Below, one piece after another: positions 26,022-34,284 of a stretch of 64,000 nucleotides of DNA (the stretch's first letter is position 1; the number at the start of each line of letters is the position of its first letter). Origin of the DNA: Streptomyces melanogenes (GTDB taxonomy: Bacteria; Actinomycetota; Actinomycetes; Streptomycetales; Streptomycetaceae). Location of the stretch: positions 124,001-188,000 of the forward strand of contig NZ_BMTS01000004.1 in the NCBI RefSeq assembly GCF_014649795.1, written 5' to 3'. The translations under genes were made by a program, and so were the position numbers. The notes under the pieces are model-generated. The model searched no databases and was not told where the DNA came from. It saw nothing but the letters and a program-made list of their open reading frames with translations.

Positions 26022-26609
26022 ATGGCCCTCACCTTTGCGCACAGGGTCAGCGCTCGGCGTGCGTCCCTGCAGGATGTGAACGCGATAGTCCGCCTGCTCT
26101 CCGGCGATCACGGGCTGCCGCCCGAGACCGCCGCTCTCGTCTCGGCCTCACAGGCCCAACTCCGGCTCATCCTCGCGCACTTCGGTCTGGAGACCGGCAA
26201 GGTGTGGGTCGCCGAAACGGGCTCCGGAGCGCCCGAGGCGGCGGCGGTGTGGATCCCGCCGGGCGTCTCCATCGACGAGGAGGAGCACAGAGCCCTGCTG
26301 CGGCTGCACGGGCTCCGGCCGACCCTGATGCCCGCGCGCGACCACGACGGACGGATACCGGGCGAGGAGGACCACTGGCTGCTCGCGGCCGTCGGTATCG
26401 CCCCGACCGCGCACCCGGCGGCCCTCGAAGCCGTCCTGGATCCGGTTCTGCGCATCGTGGACGACGCGTCCCTGCCGGCCTACGCGACGGCTCCCGCGTC
26501 CTTCCAGGCCGAACTGCTGGCGCCGTTCGGCTTCGAGCCGTGCGGCTCCGGCGCGGCGCGCCCGGAGCCCCGGCTGCGCCGCCCGCCCAAGGGGGCGTTC
26601 GGCGGCTGA
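26022..26609 (+). CDS. GNAT-like N-acetyltransferase
   Basis: 195 residues. ARRASLQDVNAIVRLLSGDH is a typical GNAT beta1-alpha1 start. KVWVAETGSGAPEAAAVWIPPG is the central sheet, DHWLLAAVGIAPTAHPAALE contains the conserved LxxxGVxPxxxxxG-like acetyl-CoA region in weakened form, and PASFQAELLAPFGFEPCG is the C-terminal core. This Streptomyces-type subfamily has the GNAT fold without an obvious substrate. ATG 26022 follows AAAGGCACGGCTT. A strong terminator follows 26 bases after the stop. Confidence 0.78.
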   Translation: MALTFAHRVSARRASLQDVNAIVRLLSGDHGLPPETAALVSASQAQLRLILAHFGLETGKVWVAETGSGAPEAAAVWIPPGVSIDEEEHRALLRLHGLRPTLMPARDHDGRIPGEEDHWLLAAVGIAPTAHPAALEAVLDPVLRIVDDASLPAYATAPASFQAELLAPFGFEPCGSGAARPEPRLRRPPKGAFGG

Positions 26610-26635
26610 GGCCCGGAGCCTCGCAACGACGGAAG

Positions 26636-26680
26636 AAGACCTCTGCCCGGCCCGCGTCACGCGGGCCGGGCAGAGGTCTT
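26636..26680. terminator. perfect 21-bp inverted repeat terminator
   Basis: Two perfect 21-base arms (26636-26656 and 26660-26680) surround a TCA loop and are followed by TTACGG. The arms begin with AAGA and end with TCTT, so the hairpin works in both directions, serving the GNAT gene and the convergent sugar-binding protein gene. Confidence 0.85.
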
Positions 26681-26712
26681 TACGGTCGTGAGGTGCGGCT
26701 GCGGCCGTTACA

Positions 26713-27822
26713 TCAGCCCGTCAGCCCGGCGGACTTGCACGCGGCCTTGTACTTGGCCGTGCAGATCTCGTCGATCGTGTAGAGGCCGTCGCTGACGACG
26801 GTGGAGCGGATGTTCTCCTTGATCACGGCGACGACCGGGACGAGCGCGGTGGGGATGTCGCTCTTGGTCGGGCTGTTGGTCTTGGAGTTGGCGATGGAGA
26901 TGAGGCTCTGCCCCTTGGCCAGCGCGACCGCCATCTGCGCGGCGATCGGGCTCTCCTCCGCGTACGGCTTGTAGACGCTCATGTACTGCTCACCCGCCAC
27001 GATGCGCTGGACCCCGGCGAGTTCGGTGTCCTGGCCGGTGATCGGCGGCAGCTTGGAGACACCAGCGGCCTTGAGGGCCTCGATGACGCCGCCGGCCATG
27101 CCGTCGTTGGCGGAGTAGACACCGATGATCTTGTTCTTGCCGAGGGCCGAGATCGCGGTGCGCATGTTGGCCGCGGCGTTCTCCGGCTTCCACTCCTTGG
27201 TGTCGTACTCCTTCCCGATGTTCACCTTGCCGTCCAGCTCGGCGTGCGCGCCCTTCTTGAACTGGGCGGCGTTCGGGTCGGTGCGGGCGCCGTTCATCAT
27301 CACGATCTGGCCGTCCTTGGCCTTCTCGCCGAGGTTGTCCAGCAGGGCCCTGGCCTGCACATGGCCGACGTCCTCGTTGTCGAACGAGACGTACGCGTCG
27401 ACCGGGCCCTCGGCGAGCCGGTCGAAGGCGACGACCGGGATGCCCGCGGTCTTGGCCCGCTCCACGGCGCCGCCGATGGCCTTGGAGTCCACCGCGTCGA
27501 TGATGAGCGCGTCGACCTTCTTGGCGATCATGTCGTCGACCTGCTGGTTCTGCCGCGCCGCGTCCTGCTCCGCGTTCGCGTAGACGACCTGGCCCTTGCC
27601 GCTGGTCAGCTCGCCGACCATCTTCTCGATCAGCGGTTTGTCCGACTTCTCGTAGCGAGCAGCCTGCTTCTCCGGCAGCAGTAGACCTATCTTGAGGTCC
27701 TTCTTCTTGGCGGCCCCGTCGGACCCGTCGCCGGACTTGCTCCCGCCGCCGCATGCGGCGAGGGTGACGGCCATCGCGACGACACCCACGGTCATCGCTC
27801 CACGGCCGGTACGCGTGCTCAC
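26713..27822 (-). CDS. sugar ABC transporter substrate-binding lipoprotein (XylF/ChvE-like)
   Basis: 369-residue periplasmic-binding-protein-1 family lipoprotein. The lipobox is VTLAACGGG after a short signal peptide. The fold is shown by DLKIGLLLPEKQAARYEKSD, VDALIIDAVDSKAIGGAVER, AGIPVVAFDRLAEGPVDAYV and NKIIGVYSANDGMAGGVIEA; the FDR and YVSFDN elements are typical of D-xylose/aldose-binding proteins. GTG 27822 follows GGAGG. The neighbouring genes contain no ATPase or permease, so it is either an orphan sensor/binder or works with a remote transporter. The long upstream region suggests stand-alone regulated expression. Confidence 0.88.
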   Translation of the reverse strand: MSTRTGRGAMTVGVVAMAVTLAACGGGSKSGDGSDGAAKKKDLKIGLLLPEKQAARYEKSDKPLIEKMVGELTSGKGQVVYANAEQDAARQNQQVDDMIAKKVDALIIDAVDSKAIGGAVERAKTAGIPVVAFDRLAEGPVDAYVSFDNEDVGHVQARALLDNLGEKAKDGQIVMMNGARTDPNAAQFKKGAHAELDGKVNIGKEYDTKEWKPENAAANMRTAISALGKNKIIGVYSANDGMAGGVIEALKAAGVSKLPPITGQDTELAGVQRIVAGEQYMSVYKPYAEESPIAAQMAVALAKGQSLISIANSKTNSPTKSDIPTALVPVVAVIKENIRSTVVSDGLYTIDEICTAKYKAACKSAGLTG

Positions 27823-28369
27823 TTAAAAACAACCTCCCTGACATGGCCGCATAAATTTCGGCCGAGGTGGCTGGAAGCCAACCCTGCCCTTGCGATGCCG
27901 TCAAGAAGTTAGCCCTTAACGAGATGACAACGGAATTTTCGGATACGGGCCGGACGGGCTTAATCTGCCCCGCAATACGGGGTGAATCGGGCTTACGGCT
28001 GCTTTTTGCTTCTCTGGACAATTGCTGATGGTTCGTCAATTTGACGAGAAGTGGAATTGCGCTCTCGCAGCTCAGACGGGTGGAGCGGGTTCGTAAGCCC
28101 CTATGCGGTCTGCTCGCCGATCATCCCTTCAAGGAATGCGTAGTGTTGACGGAAAGCGCGCAATATGCGTTCACTTATTGAACGCAAGCTCTCCAGGATG
28201 GCGCTGAATTGGTCTACACCTTAGAGGGATCCTCTTATTTCACTGCGTGACTTAAGTGGTGAGCTAACAGCTTGTCAAGCCCTTGGTTCGGACCAGGCGT
28301 TCGAGGTCTGAACCCTTGACGTGTCCATGGAGGACCCCTAACTTCACGCCTTGAAGAAAGGGTGAGGCC
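27823..28369. other. 547-bp divergent intergenic region
   Basis: Noticeably less GC-rich than the rest of the window and without coding potential. It must contain promoters for the sugar-binding lipoprotein (leftwards) and the glucanase (rightwards). Several A/T-rich patches occur (around 27826, 27850, 28010 and 28230). Confidence 0.6.
28316..28344 (+). promoter_or_regulatory. sigma70-type promoter of the GH55 gene
   Basis: TTGACG at 28316-28321 and TAACTT at 28339-28344 are spaced by exactly 17 bases, 26 bases before the ATG at 28370. GAAAGGGTGAGG lies between as the ribosome site. Confidence 0.6.
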
Positions 28370-30595
28370 ATGACCATTCCCGCAACCCCCACTCCGCCCG
28401 ACCGTCGGAGCGCGCGTGGCAGAACCGCCTCACTGGTGGCCGTCGGCGCGCTCGTCGCCTCCGTGACCACCGGTGCCCTTACCGCCCCCAGGGCCGAAGC
28501 CGCGCCCCTGCCGACCGGGTGGGTCACCGTGTCCGCCCAGCACAGCGGCAAGTGCGTGGACGCGGCCTCGGCCGGTACCGCCGACGGCACCGCCGTCCAG
28601 CAGTACGCCTGCAACGCGACCACCGCACAGCAGTGGCGGTTCGAGGCCACCGCCGACGGCTATGTGAGAGTCGACAACCGCAACGACGCCACCAAGACCT
28701 GGGACGTCACCGACGTCTCCGCCGCCGACGGCGCGCCGATCCAGCTCTGGACGTACGGCGGCGGCGCCAACCAGCAGTGGAAGCCCGTCGAGGAGGCCGC
28801 CGGGACGTACCACTTCGTCAACCGCAACAGCGGCAAGTGCCTCGACGTCCCGGGCGCCTCGACGGCCGACGGGGCGCGCCTGCAGCAGTACGCGTGCAAC
28901 GGCAGCGCGGCCCAGTCCTTCAACGTGAGCCCCGTCGACTCCCAGCCGCCGAGCGGCGGCAACCCCGACCTCGGCCCCAACGTGTCGGTTTTCGACCCGT
29001 CGATGTCCTCGGCCACCATCCAGAGCAGGCTCAACCAGGTCTTCGGCCAGCAGGAGTCCAACCAGTTCGGCGCCCAGCGCTACGCCCTGCTCTTCAAGCC
29101 GGGCAGCTACAACGTGGACGCCAATGTCGGCTTCTACACCCAGGTGGCCGGGCTCGGTCTGTCGCCGGACGCGGTGACCATCAACGGCGCCGTGCACGCC
29201 GAGGCCGACTGGTTCCAGGGCAACGCCACCCAGAACTTCTGGCGCTCCGCCGAGAACCTGTCGGTCAACCCGGGCGGCGGCAGCGACCGGTGGGCCGTCT
29301 CGCAGGCCGCCCCGTACCGCCGTATGCACGTACGCGGAAACCTCCAGCTGGACGACGGCGGCTGGTCGAGCGGCGGGTTCATGGCCGACTCCAAGATCGA
29401 CGGCCAGGTGCGCTCCGGTTCGCAGCAGCAGTGGCTCTCGCGCAACAGCCAGTGGGGCAGCTGGAACGGCTCGAACTGGAACATGGTCTTCGTCGGCGAC
29501 ACCAACGCCCCGGCCAACACCTTCCCCAGCCCCCCCTACACCACGGTCGCGCAGAGCGCCGTGATCCGTGAGAAGCCGTTCCTGTACGTGGACGCGGCGG
29601 GCGCGTACAAGGTGTTCGTGCCCGCGCTGCGCACCGCGGCCCAGGGCACGACCTGGGCGAACGGCACGCCCGCGGGCACCTCGCTGCCCATCGACCAGTT
29701 CTACGTCGTCAAGCCCGGCGCCACGGCGGCGGACATCAACGGCGCGCTGGCCCAGGGCAAGAACCTGCTGTTCACACCGGGCGTCTACCACCTGAACCAG
29801 ACCCTCGCGGTGAACCGCCCGGACACCGTGGTGCTCGGCCTGGGCCTGGCCACCCTGGTCCCGGACAACGGCATCACCGCGATGAACGTCGCGGACGTCG
29901 ACGGGGTGAAGGTCGCCGGACTGCTCATCGACGCCGGGTCCACCAACTCCGCGCTCCTGATGCGGGTGGGCACCCCGGGCGCGACCGCCCGGCACACCGC
30001 CGACCCGACCTCGCTGCACGACGTCTTCTTCCGCATCGGCGGCGCGGGCGTCGGCAGGGCCACCCAGAGCCTGGTGGTCGACAGCTCGGACGTCATCGGC
30101 GACCACATGTGGCTGTGGCGCGCCGACCACGGCAGCGGCGTCGGCTGGACCAGCAACACGGCCGCGAACGGGCTGGTCGTCAACGGCACCGACGTGACGA
30201 TGTACGGCCTGTTCGTCGAGCACTACCAGCAGCACCAGGTGATCTGGAACGGCAACGGCGGCCGTACGTACTTCTTCCAGAACGAGATGCCGTACGACCC
30301 GCCGAACCAGTCCGCGTGGATGAACGGTGCGACCCGGGGCTACGACGCGTACAAGGTCGCGAGCTCGGTGACCAGCCACGAGGCGTGGGGGCTCGGCAGC
30401 TACTGCTTCTTCAACGCCAACCCGTCGGTGGTGGCCGAGCGCGCCTTCGAGGCGCCGAGCGCGGCGGGCGTCCGCTTCCACGACATGGTGACGGTCTCGC
30501 TCGGCGGCACCGGAACGATCAACCACGTCATCAACAACAACGGAGGGACCGCCAATTCCTCCAACAACGTGGTGAACCTGGTCTCGGGGCCCTGA
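28370..30595 (+). CDS. secreted GH55 exo-beta-1,3-glucanase with N-terminal RICIN (CBM13) domain
   Basis: 741 residues. The signal peptide ends near RAEAAPLP. Residues ~50-185 are a ricin-type beta-trefoil with repeated Q-x-W-like units (NSGKCLDVPGASTADGARLQ, NQQWKP). Residues ~195-741 match the GH55 laminarinase fold of Streptomyces: VSVFDPSMSSATIQSRLNQV, QESNQFGAQRYALLFKPGSY, NFWRSAENLSVNPGGGSDRW, DTVVLGLGLATLVPDNG, YGLFVEHYQQHQVIWNGNGG and FQNEMPYDPPNQ. It should release glucose or short oligosaccharides from beta-1,3-glucan of fungal walls. The RICIN domain probably anchors it to polysaccharide. A promoter precedes it and a strong terminator follows. The family assignment is by comparison with remembered GH55 sequences. 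Confidence 0.87.
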   Translation: MTIPATPTPPDRRSARGRTASLVAVGALVASVTTGALTAPRAEAAPLPTGWVTVSAQHSGKCVDAASAGTADGTAVQQYACNATTAQQWRFEATADGYVRVDNRNDATKTWDVTDVSAADGAPIQLWTYGGGANQQWKPVEEAAGTYHFVNRNSGKCLDVPGASTADGARLQQYACNGSAAQSFNVSPVDSQPPSGGNPDLGPNVSVFDPSMSSATIQSRLNQVFGQQESNQFGAQRYALLFKPGSYNVDANVGFYTQVAGLGLSPDAVTINGAVHAEADWFQGNATQNFWRSAENLSVNPGGGSDRWAVSQAAPYRRMHVRGNLQLDDGGWSSGGFMADSKIDGQVRSGSQQQWLSRNSQWGSWNGSNWNMVFVGDTNAPANTFPSPPYTTVAQSAVIREKPFLYVDAAGAYKVFVPALRTAAQGTTWANGTPAGTSLPIDQFYVVKPGATAADINGALAQGKNLLFTPGVYHLNQTLAVNRPDTVVLGLGLATLVPDNGITAMNVADVDGVKVAGLLIDAGSTNSALLMRVGTPGATARHTADPTSLHDVFFRIGGAGVGRATQSLVVDSSDVIGDHMWLWRADHGSGVGWTSNTAANGLVVNGTDVTMYGLFVEHYQQHQVIWNGNGGRTYFFQNEMPYDPPNQSAWMNGATRGYDAYKVASSVTSHEAWGLGSYCFFNANPSVVAERAFEAPSAAGVRFHDMVTVSLGGTGTINHVINNNGGTANSSNNVVNLVSGP

Positions 30596-30599
30596 ACCC

Positions 30600-30637
30600 G
30601 GGCGGCGGCACGGCCATGACTGGCCGTGCCGCCGCCC
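30600..30637 (+). terminator. Rho-independent terminator after the GH55 gene
   Basis: GGCGGCGGCACGGCC pairs perfectly with GGCCGTGCCGCCGCC around a 6-base loop, followed by CTCTTTTCT. Five bases after the stop codon. Confidence 0.9.
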
Positions 30638-30660
30638 TCTTTTCTGAGGGGGGTCCGATG

Positions 30661-31032
30661 TCAGATGTGCTCGGCCGGGTTCGCCGGCAGGATGAAGTTC
30701 CAGCTGCCGGGGCCGTGGTGCTGGCCGTCGGGCGAGTTCCTGGAGGGGCAGGCGCCGTTGGTCGGGGCGCCGTTCCACCAGAGGCCGAAGCAGTAATTGC
30801 AGAATCTCCAGTTGTTCTGGTAGGCGGTTACCTCGTCCGGGATCGGCAGCCCCATGGCGGCCCTCGCTTCGTTGTGGGCGGCGGCGCCGGGCGGCACCGC
30901 CGGTGCGGACTTGGTGCCGTGGTGCGGGGCGGCTTGCGCCGCGGGCGCGCCGAGCGCCATCGCCCCGGCGGCCAGGGCCGCACCACCGGCGGCCCTGATG
31001 ACGCCTCGGCGCGTCTGAGACTGATCGGTCAC
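30661..31032 (-). CDS. Tat-exported small Cys/Trp-rich protein
   Basis: About 123 residues. The N-terminus TRRGVIRAAGGAALAAGAMA carries a twin-arginine signal and hydrophobic stretch ending AQAAP. The C-terminal ~45 residues (NNWRFCNYCFGLWWNGAPTN, then GACPSR and GPGSWNF) resemble the WRFCxxCxGLFF repeat found in some Streptomyces secreted proteins; three Cys could bind metal or form disulphides. GTG 31032 has AAGGAG upstream; ATG 31047 lies five codons earlier but has no ribosome site. Possibly a cofactor-containing or wall protein; function unknown. It faces the GH55 gene across its terminator. Confidence 0.7.
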   Translation of the reverse strand: MTDQSQTRRGVIRAAGGAALAAGAMALGAPAAQAAPHHGTKSAPAVPPGAAAHNEARAAMGLPIPDEVTAYQNNWRFCNYCFGLWWNGAPTNGACPSRNSPDGQHHGPGSWNFILPANPAEHI

Positions 31033-31261
31033 GGCCTTCTCCTTCATGTCCTGGAGCACCTGGAAACACGGGGAACAGTGGCGCGGTTCATGGGGAGCGG
31101 TGCGGCGCACTCGGCTCAACGACTGTGCTCCGGCCGTGGATTGTCCGGAATCCCAAGAACTGGGGGTTGACGTGCGGCCCGTCGAGCGCATTTTGGCCAA
31201 GTGACCATGGACGGGCGGAAATTGCCGCGATCGCACGACGGCCACGGGCTACGCTCGTGGG
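31033..31261. other. divergent gap between Tat protein and LuxR genes
   Basis: 229 bp without a gene; must hold two promoters. No clear motif seen. Confidence 0.35.
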
Positions 31262-32284
31262 GTGACCGGGGGAGTTGAAGCGATCTTTCGGGCCCTGTCG
31301 GCCGAAGCGGCGGACGCGGTGACCGTGCCGGATCTCGGCCGGGCGCTCTCGGACGAGCTGGGGCGGATCGTGCCGCACGACGGGTACATGCTGGCCGGGC
31401 TCGACCCGCTGAACAGAGCCAGCTGTCTGTTCACCGAGGAACACGACTACAGCGAGGCGGCCGCGCGCCGGATGGCGCTCGACGACGCCGCCGGAGCCGA
31501 GCGCCACCCCTTCGAACGGCTCGTCGCGGGCCCCGCCAAGACCGGTGTGGTCAGAGCCGGATACCGCCACCGCGTGCGGCTGCACAACGTCAGCGTCCCC
31601 GAGGGCTTCGGCGGCGAGATGCGCATCGGGCTCACCCACGCGCGCGTCGCCTGGGGCGGCCTCATCCTCGTACGGGAGAGGGGCGGCAGGCCCTTCTCGA
31701 CAGCCGAGGCGGCCCATGCGCAGACGCTCGCCGAGCCGCTCGCCGCCGCGCTGAAACGGTTCGTTGCCCGTGCGCCGCTGCGGCCGTCGCGCTACAGCCT
31801 CTCGCCCGGCGTCGCGGTCGTCGGCGCCGACGACAAGGTCGCCTCCGCGACGCCCTCGGCGCACGAGTGGATGCGGCTGCTGGCCCCCGTCGCCTCCTCG
31901 GTGGACGAGCGGGACCTGACCGCCACCGTCTGGAACATCGCCCACCTCGCCCGGCGCGCGGGCGGGCAGGCGCTGAGCCGCGTCCCCACCCGGGACGGCT
32001 GGATCGCGCTCCACGGCCAACTGCTCGAAGGCCCGGAGCCGGGCGCGGTGGCCGTCACGATCCAACCGGCCCCGGGGCGCCTGCTGCTGCCCGCCGTCTC
32101 CGTCTGGTACGGGATCACCACCAGGGAGCGGACCGTCATGCAGGAAGTGCTCCAGGGCCTGCCCACCAAGCACATCGCCCGGCGGCTCGACCTGTCGCCG
32201 CACACGGTCAACGACCACCTCAAGGCGATCTACCGCAAGACGGGCGTCAACAGCCGCGAGGAGCTCCTCACCGGCCTTGCCTGA
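31262..32284 (+). CDS. LuxR-type helix-turn-helix regulator with N-terminal sensor domain
   Basis: 340 residues. The N-terminal ~240 residues look GAF-like (VPDLGRALSDELGRIVPHDG and later GGLILVRERGGRPFSTAEAA). The C-terminal LuxR domain is LTTRERTVMQEVLQ-type: ITTRERTVMQEVLQGLPTKH then LSPHTVNDHLKAIYRKTGVN. Stand-alone regulator; target unknown. GTG 31262 is the first start of the frame. No phosphoacceptor domain is seen. Confidence 0.83.
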   Translation: MTGGVEAIFRALSAEAADAVTVPDLGRALSDELGRIVPHDGYMLAGLDPLNRASCLFTEEHDYSEAAARRMALDDAAGAERHPFERLVAGPAKTGVVRAGYRHRVRLHNVSVPEGFGGEMRIGLTHARVAWGGLILVRERGGRPFSTAEAAHAQTLAEPLAAALKRFVARAPLRPSRYSLSPGVAVVGADDKVASATPSAHEWMRLLAPVASSVDERDLTATVWNIAHLARRAGGQALSRVPTRDGWIALHGQLLEGPEPGAVAVTIQPAPGRLLLPAVSVWYGITTRERTVMQEVLQGLPTKHIARRLDLSPHTVNDHLKAIYRKTGVNSREELLTGLA

Positions 32285-32303
32285 CGAGACGCCAAGCCTG
32301 CTC

Positions 32304-33119
32304 TCAGCCGGTCGTGTCCTCGCGGCGCTCGACGTGGAACCCGAAGGGCACGGTCCCGAGGTCGAGCGCCGTCGCCCCGCCGTCGATGGTCAGCGTCGCG
32401 CCGTTGACGAACGAGGCCGCGGGGGAGAGCAGCCACGCGATGGCCTCGGCGACCTCGCGCGGCTCGCCCGGGCGCTGGGCGGGCAGCAGCCGGGTGGCGG
32501 TCTCGTACGCCGCGTCGACGTCCGCGAGGCCCGCCTCCTCGGCGAACCGTGCCATGCGCCGGTCGGCCATCTCCGTGCGCACCCAGCTCGGGCACACCGT
32601 GTTGGCGCGCAGCCCCTTCGGCCCGTAGTCGACCGCGAGGGAGCGGCACAGCTGGAGCAGCGCGGCCTTCGAGGTGGCGTACGCGGCGTTGCCGACACCG
32701 TTGCGCAGCGCGGACACCGAGGCGACCGCGACCACGGACCCGCGGGCTTCGACCAGCTGCGGCAGCGCGCTGCGCAGCAGCAGGAACGGGCCGGTGAGGT
32801 TGGTGCGCATCACCAGGTCCCAGTCCTGCACCGAGGTGTCGCCGACGGCCCCGCTGCGCCCGGTCCCGGCGTTCAGCACCAGGCCGTCCAGGCGGCCGTA
32901 CGCCGCGAGCGTGGCGTCCACCAGGCCCTGCACGGCCTCCGGGTCGCCGATGTCGCAGGGGTGGGCGAGCGCGCCGGTCTCCTCGGCGATCTCGCGCAGG
33001 GGCTCGGGGCGGCGCCCGGACACGACGACCGTGTGTCCGGCGCCGGTGAGCAGCCGTGCGGTGGCAGCGCCGATTCCCGTACCGCCTCCGGTGACGATGA
33101 CAACCTGTCGCTCAGCCAT
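32304..33119 (-). CDS. SDR family NAD(P)-dependent oxidoreductase
   Basis: 271-residue classical short-chain dehydrogenase. TGGGTGIG cofactor motif at the N-terminus, LVLNAGTG, Ser in VVAVASVSALR, catalytic YATSK (AAYATSKAALLQLCRSLAVD) and C-terminal GATLTIDGG. The acidic or basic residue after beta2 reads SGRRPEP, which favours NADP(H). Substrate unknown. Convergent with the LuxR gene (19 bases between stops). Confidence 0.9.
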   Translation of the reverse strand: MAERQVVIVTGGGTGIGAATARLLTGAGHTVVVSGRRPEPLREIAEETGALAHPCDIGDPEAVQGLVDATLAAYGRLDGLVLNAGTGRSGAVGDTSVQDWDLVMRTNLTGPFLLLRSALPQLVEARGSVVAVASVSALRNGVGNAAYATSKAALLQLCRSLAVDYGPKGLRANTVCPSWVRTEMADRRMARFAEEAGLADVDAAYETATRLLPAQRPGEPREVAEAIAWLLSPAASFVNGATLTIDGGATALDLGTVPFGFHVERREDTTG

Positions 33120-33272
33120 GCCCGTTCAGCCTCCGTGGTCGTGTGCGGTCGCGTTCGACCAGCACCTCGATCGAACGCCTCCAACGATCATAGGCAGACG
33201 GTGTCGGCGCCCCGGGCCGACCTGCGCGCACTCGCCGTCGGCGACGGCGCGCTGAGCCTCGCGGGACACCGC

Positions 33273-33896
33273 TCAGACGCGGAACTCCGGCGGGAAGCCG
33301 GTCCAGCGCAGTTCCGCGGGCAGATGCCCCATGTCGTTGAAGAAGACGACGGAGGCGGGGCGGTCGGGCGCGTACCGGATCACCGTCAGGGCCGCGTTGG
33401 CGTGCTGGAGCCCCTGCCAGCGCCACTTCGGGCCGTCGAGCGCGGCCCGCACCAGCCAGCCGATCAGGAAGTTGTGGGTGACGACCAGCTCGTGGCGCGG
33501 CTCGTCGCCGTCCACGGGCCGGGCGAACCGCTCCAGCGCGGCGGGCGCCAGCTTCCGCCCCAGCTCGCTCATCTCGGCCGGGAACTGCGCGAGCCGGTCG
33601 AGCATCGAATCGGCGTACTCGGGCGGGAGTTCCTCCTTGCGAGGCACGTACGGGATGTAGTCCCCGGCCAGCTCCGACGGCTCCATGGGGACGCCGTCGA
33701 GCTCGCCGTGGATCAGGTGCGCGGTCTCGGCCGCACGCGCGAGCGGGCTGTGGAGCACCGCGGCGAGCGGGCTCTCCCGGAGCCGGCGGCCGAGCAGGAC
33801 GGCCTGGCGGCGCCCGTTCTCCGTCAGTCCGCTCTCGTCGGGCAGTGCCTCGCCGTGGCGTGCGAGGTAGAGGTAGCGGGCAGCCGTTCCGGCCAT
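33273..33896 (-). CDS. histidine phosphatase family protein
   Basis: 207 residues of the phosphoglycerate-mutase-like superfamily: ARHGEALPDESGLTENGRRQ has the RHG catalytic motif and SPLARAAETAHLIHG the second Arg; VVTHNFLIGWLVRAALDGP carries the second His. More likely a broad-specificity phosphatase than a mutase. ATG 33896 chosen since MAGTAARYLYLARHGE begins the first strand. A perfect inverted repeat lies upstream. Confidence 0.85.
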   Translation of the reverse strand: MAGTAARYLYLARHGEALPDESGLTENGRRQAVLLGRRLRESPLAAVLHSPLARAAETAHLIHGELDGVPMEPSELAGDYIPYVPRKEELPPEYADSMLDRLAQFPAEMSELGRKLAPAALERFARPVDGDEPRHELVVTHNFLIGWLVRAALDGPKWRWQGLQHANAALTVIRYAPDRPASVVFFNDMGHLPAELRWTGFPPEFRV

Positions 33897-33981
33897 GGAG
33901 GGGTCCTCCCGTGTGCAGAGGGTGATCGTGCGGATGCCCGGAGGGACGCCGAGGCTCGCCGTCCGGTTCCGCTTGTCGTCC

Positions 33982-34046
33982 CCGGTCCGCTTTCCTGTTG
34001 TCACCCGCCACCCCCGTGAGCGGGTGACAACAGGAAAGCGGACCGG
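33982..34046. repeat. perfect 27-bp inverted repeat
   Basis: Arms 33982-34008 and 34020-34046 are exact reverse complements (beginning CCGGTCCGCTTTCC and ending GGAAAGCGGACCGG) with an 11-base spacer. It lies between two divergently oriented genes, so it is not in a normal terminator position for either. It could be a regulatory cruciform, a remnant of an element end, or a terminator of a lost gene. Confidence 0.85.
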
Positions 34047-34087
34047 CCCGTGCCGGCCTCGCCGGGCCCGTCGTACCGCCGCTCGAC

Positions 34088-34144
34088 TGGTCTGAGACCA
34101 GGGGCATATGCGCCCGGCATCGAGCGATGGCCGATATTCGGCCA
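34088..34144. promoter_or_regulatory. three tandem small palindromes upstream of the AraC gene
   Basis: TGGTCTgAGACCA (34088-34100), GGGCATATGCGCCC (34102-34115, containing the palindrome GCATATGC) and TGGCCGAtatTCGGCCA (34128-34144). All are perfect or near perfect and lie 140-200 bases before the regulator start. They are candidate operators. Confidence 0.5.
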
Positions 34145-34284
34145 GGGGTTCGTCCGTTCCTGGCCTTCACCACCTCTGCCATCACAGACTGCCTCCGAGG
34201 CCGACCGCTGGTCTTGTAAGAAGGCGCACTGCCTTGCCGGATTCCGGTCGGCGGAACACGCGCATGGTGAGGAGAGGGTTGCAG

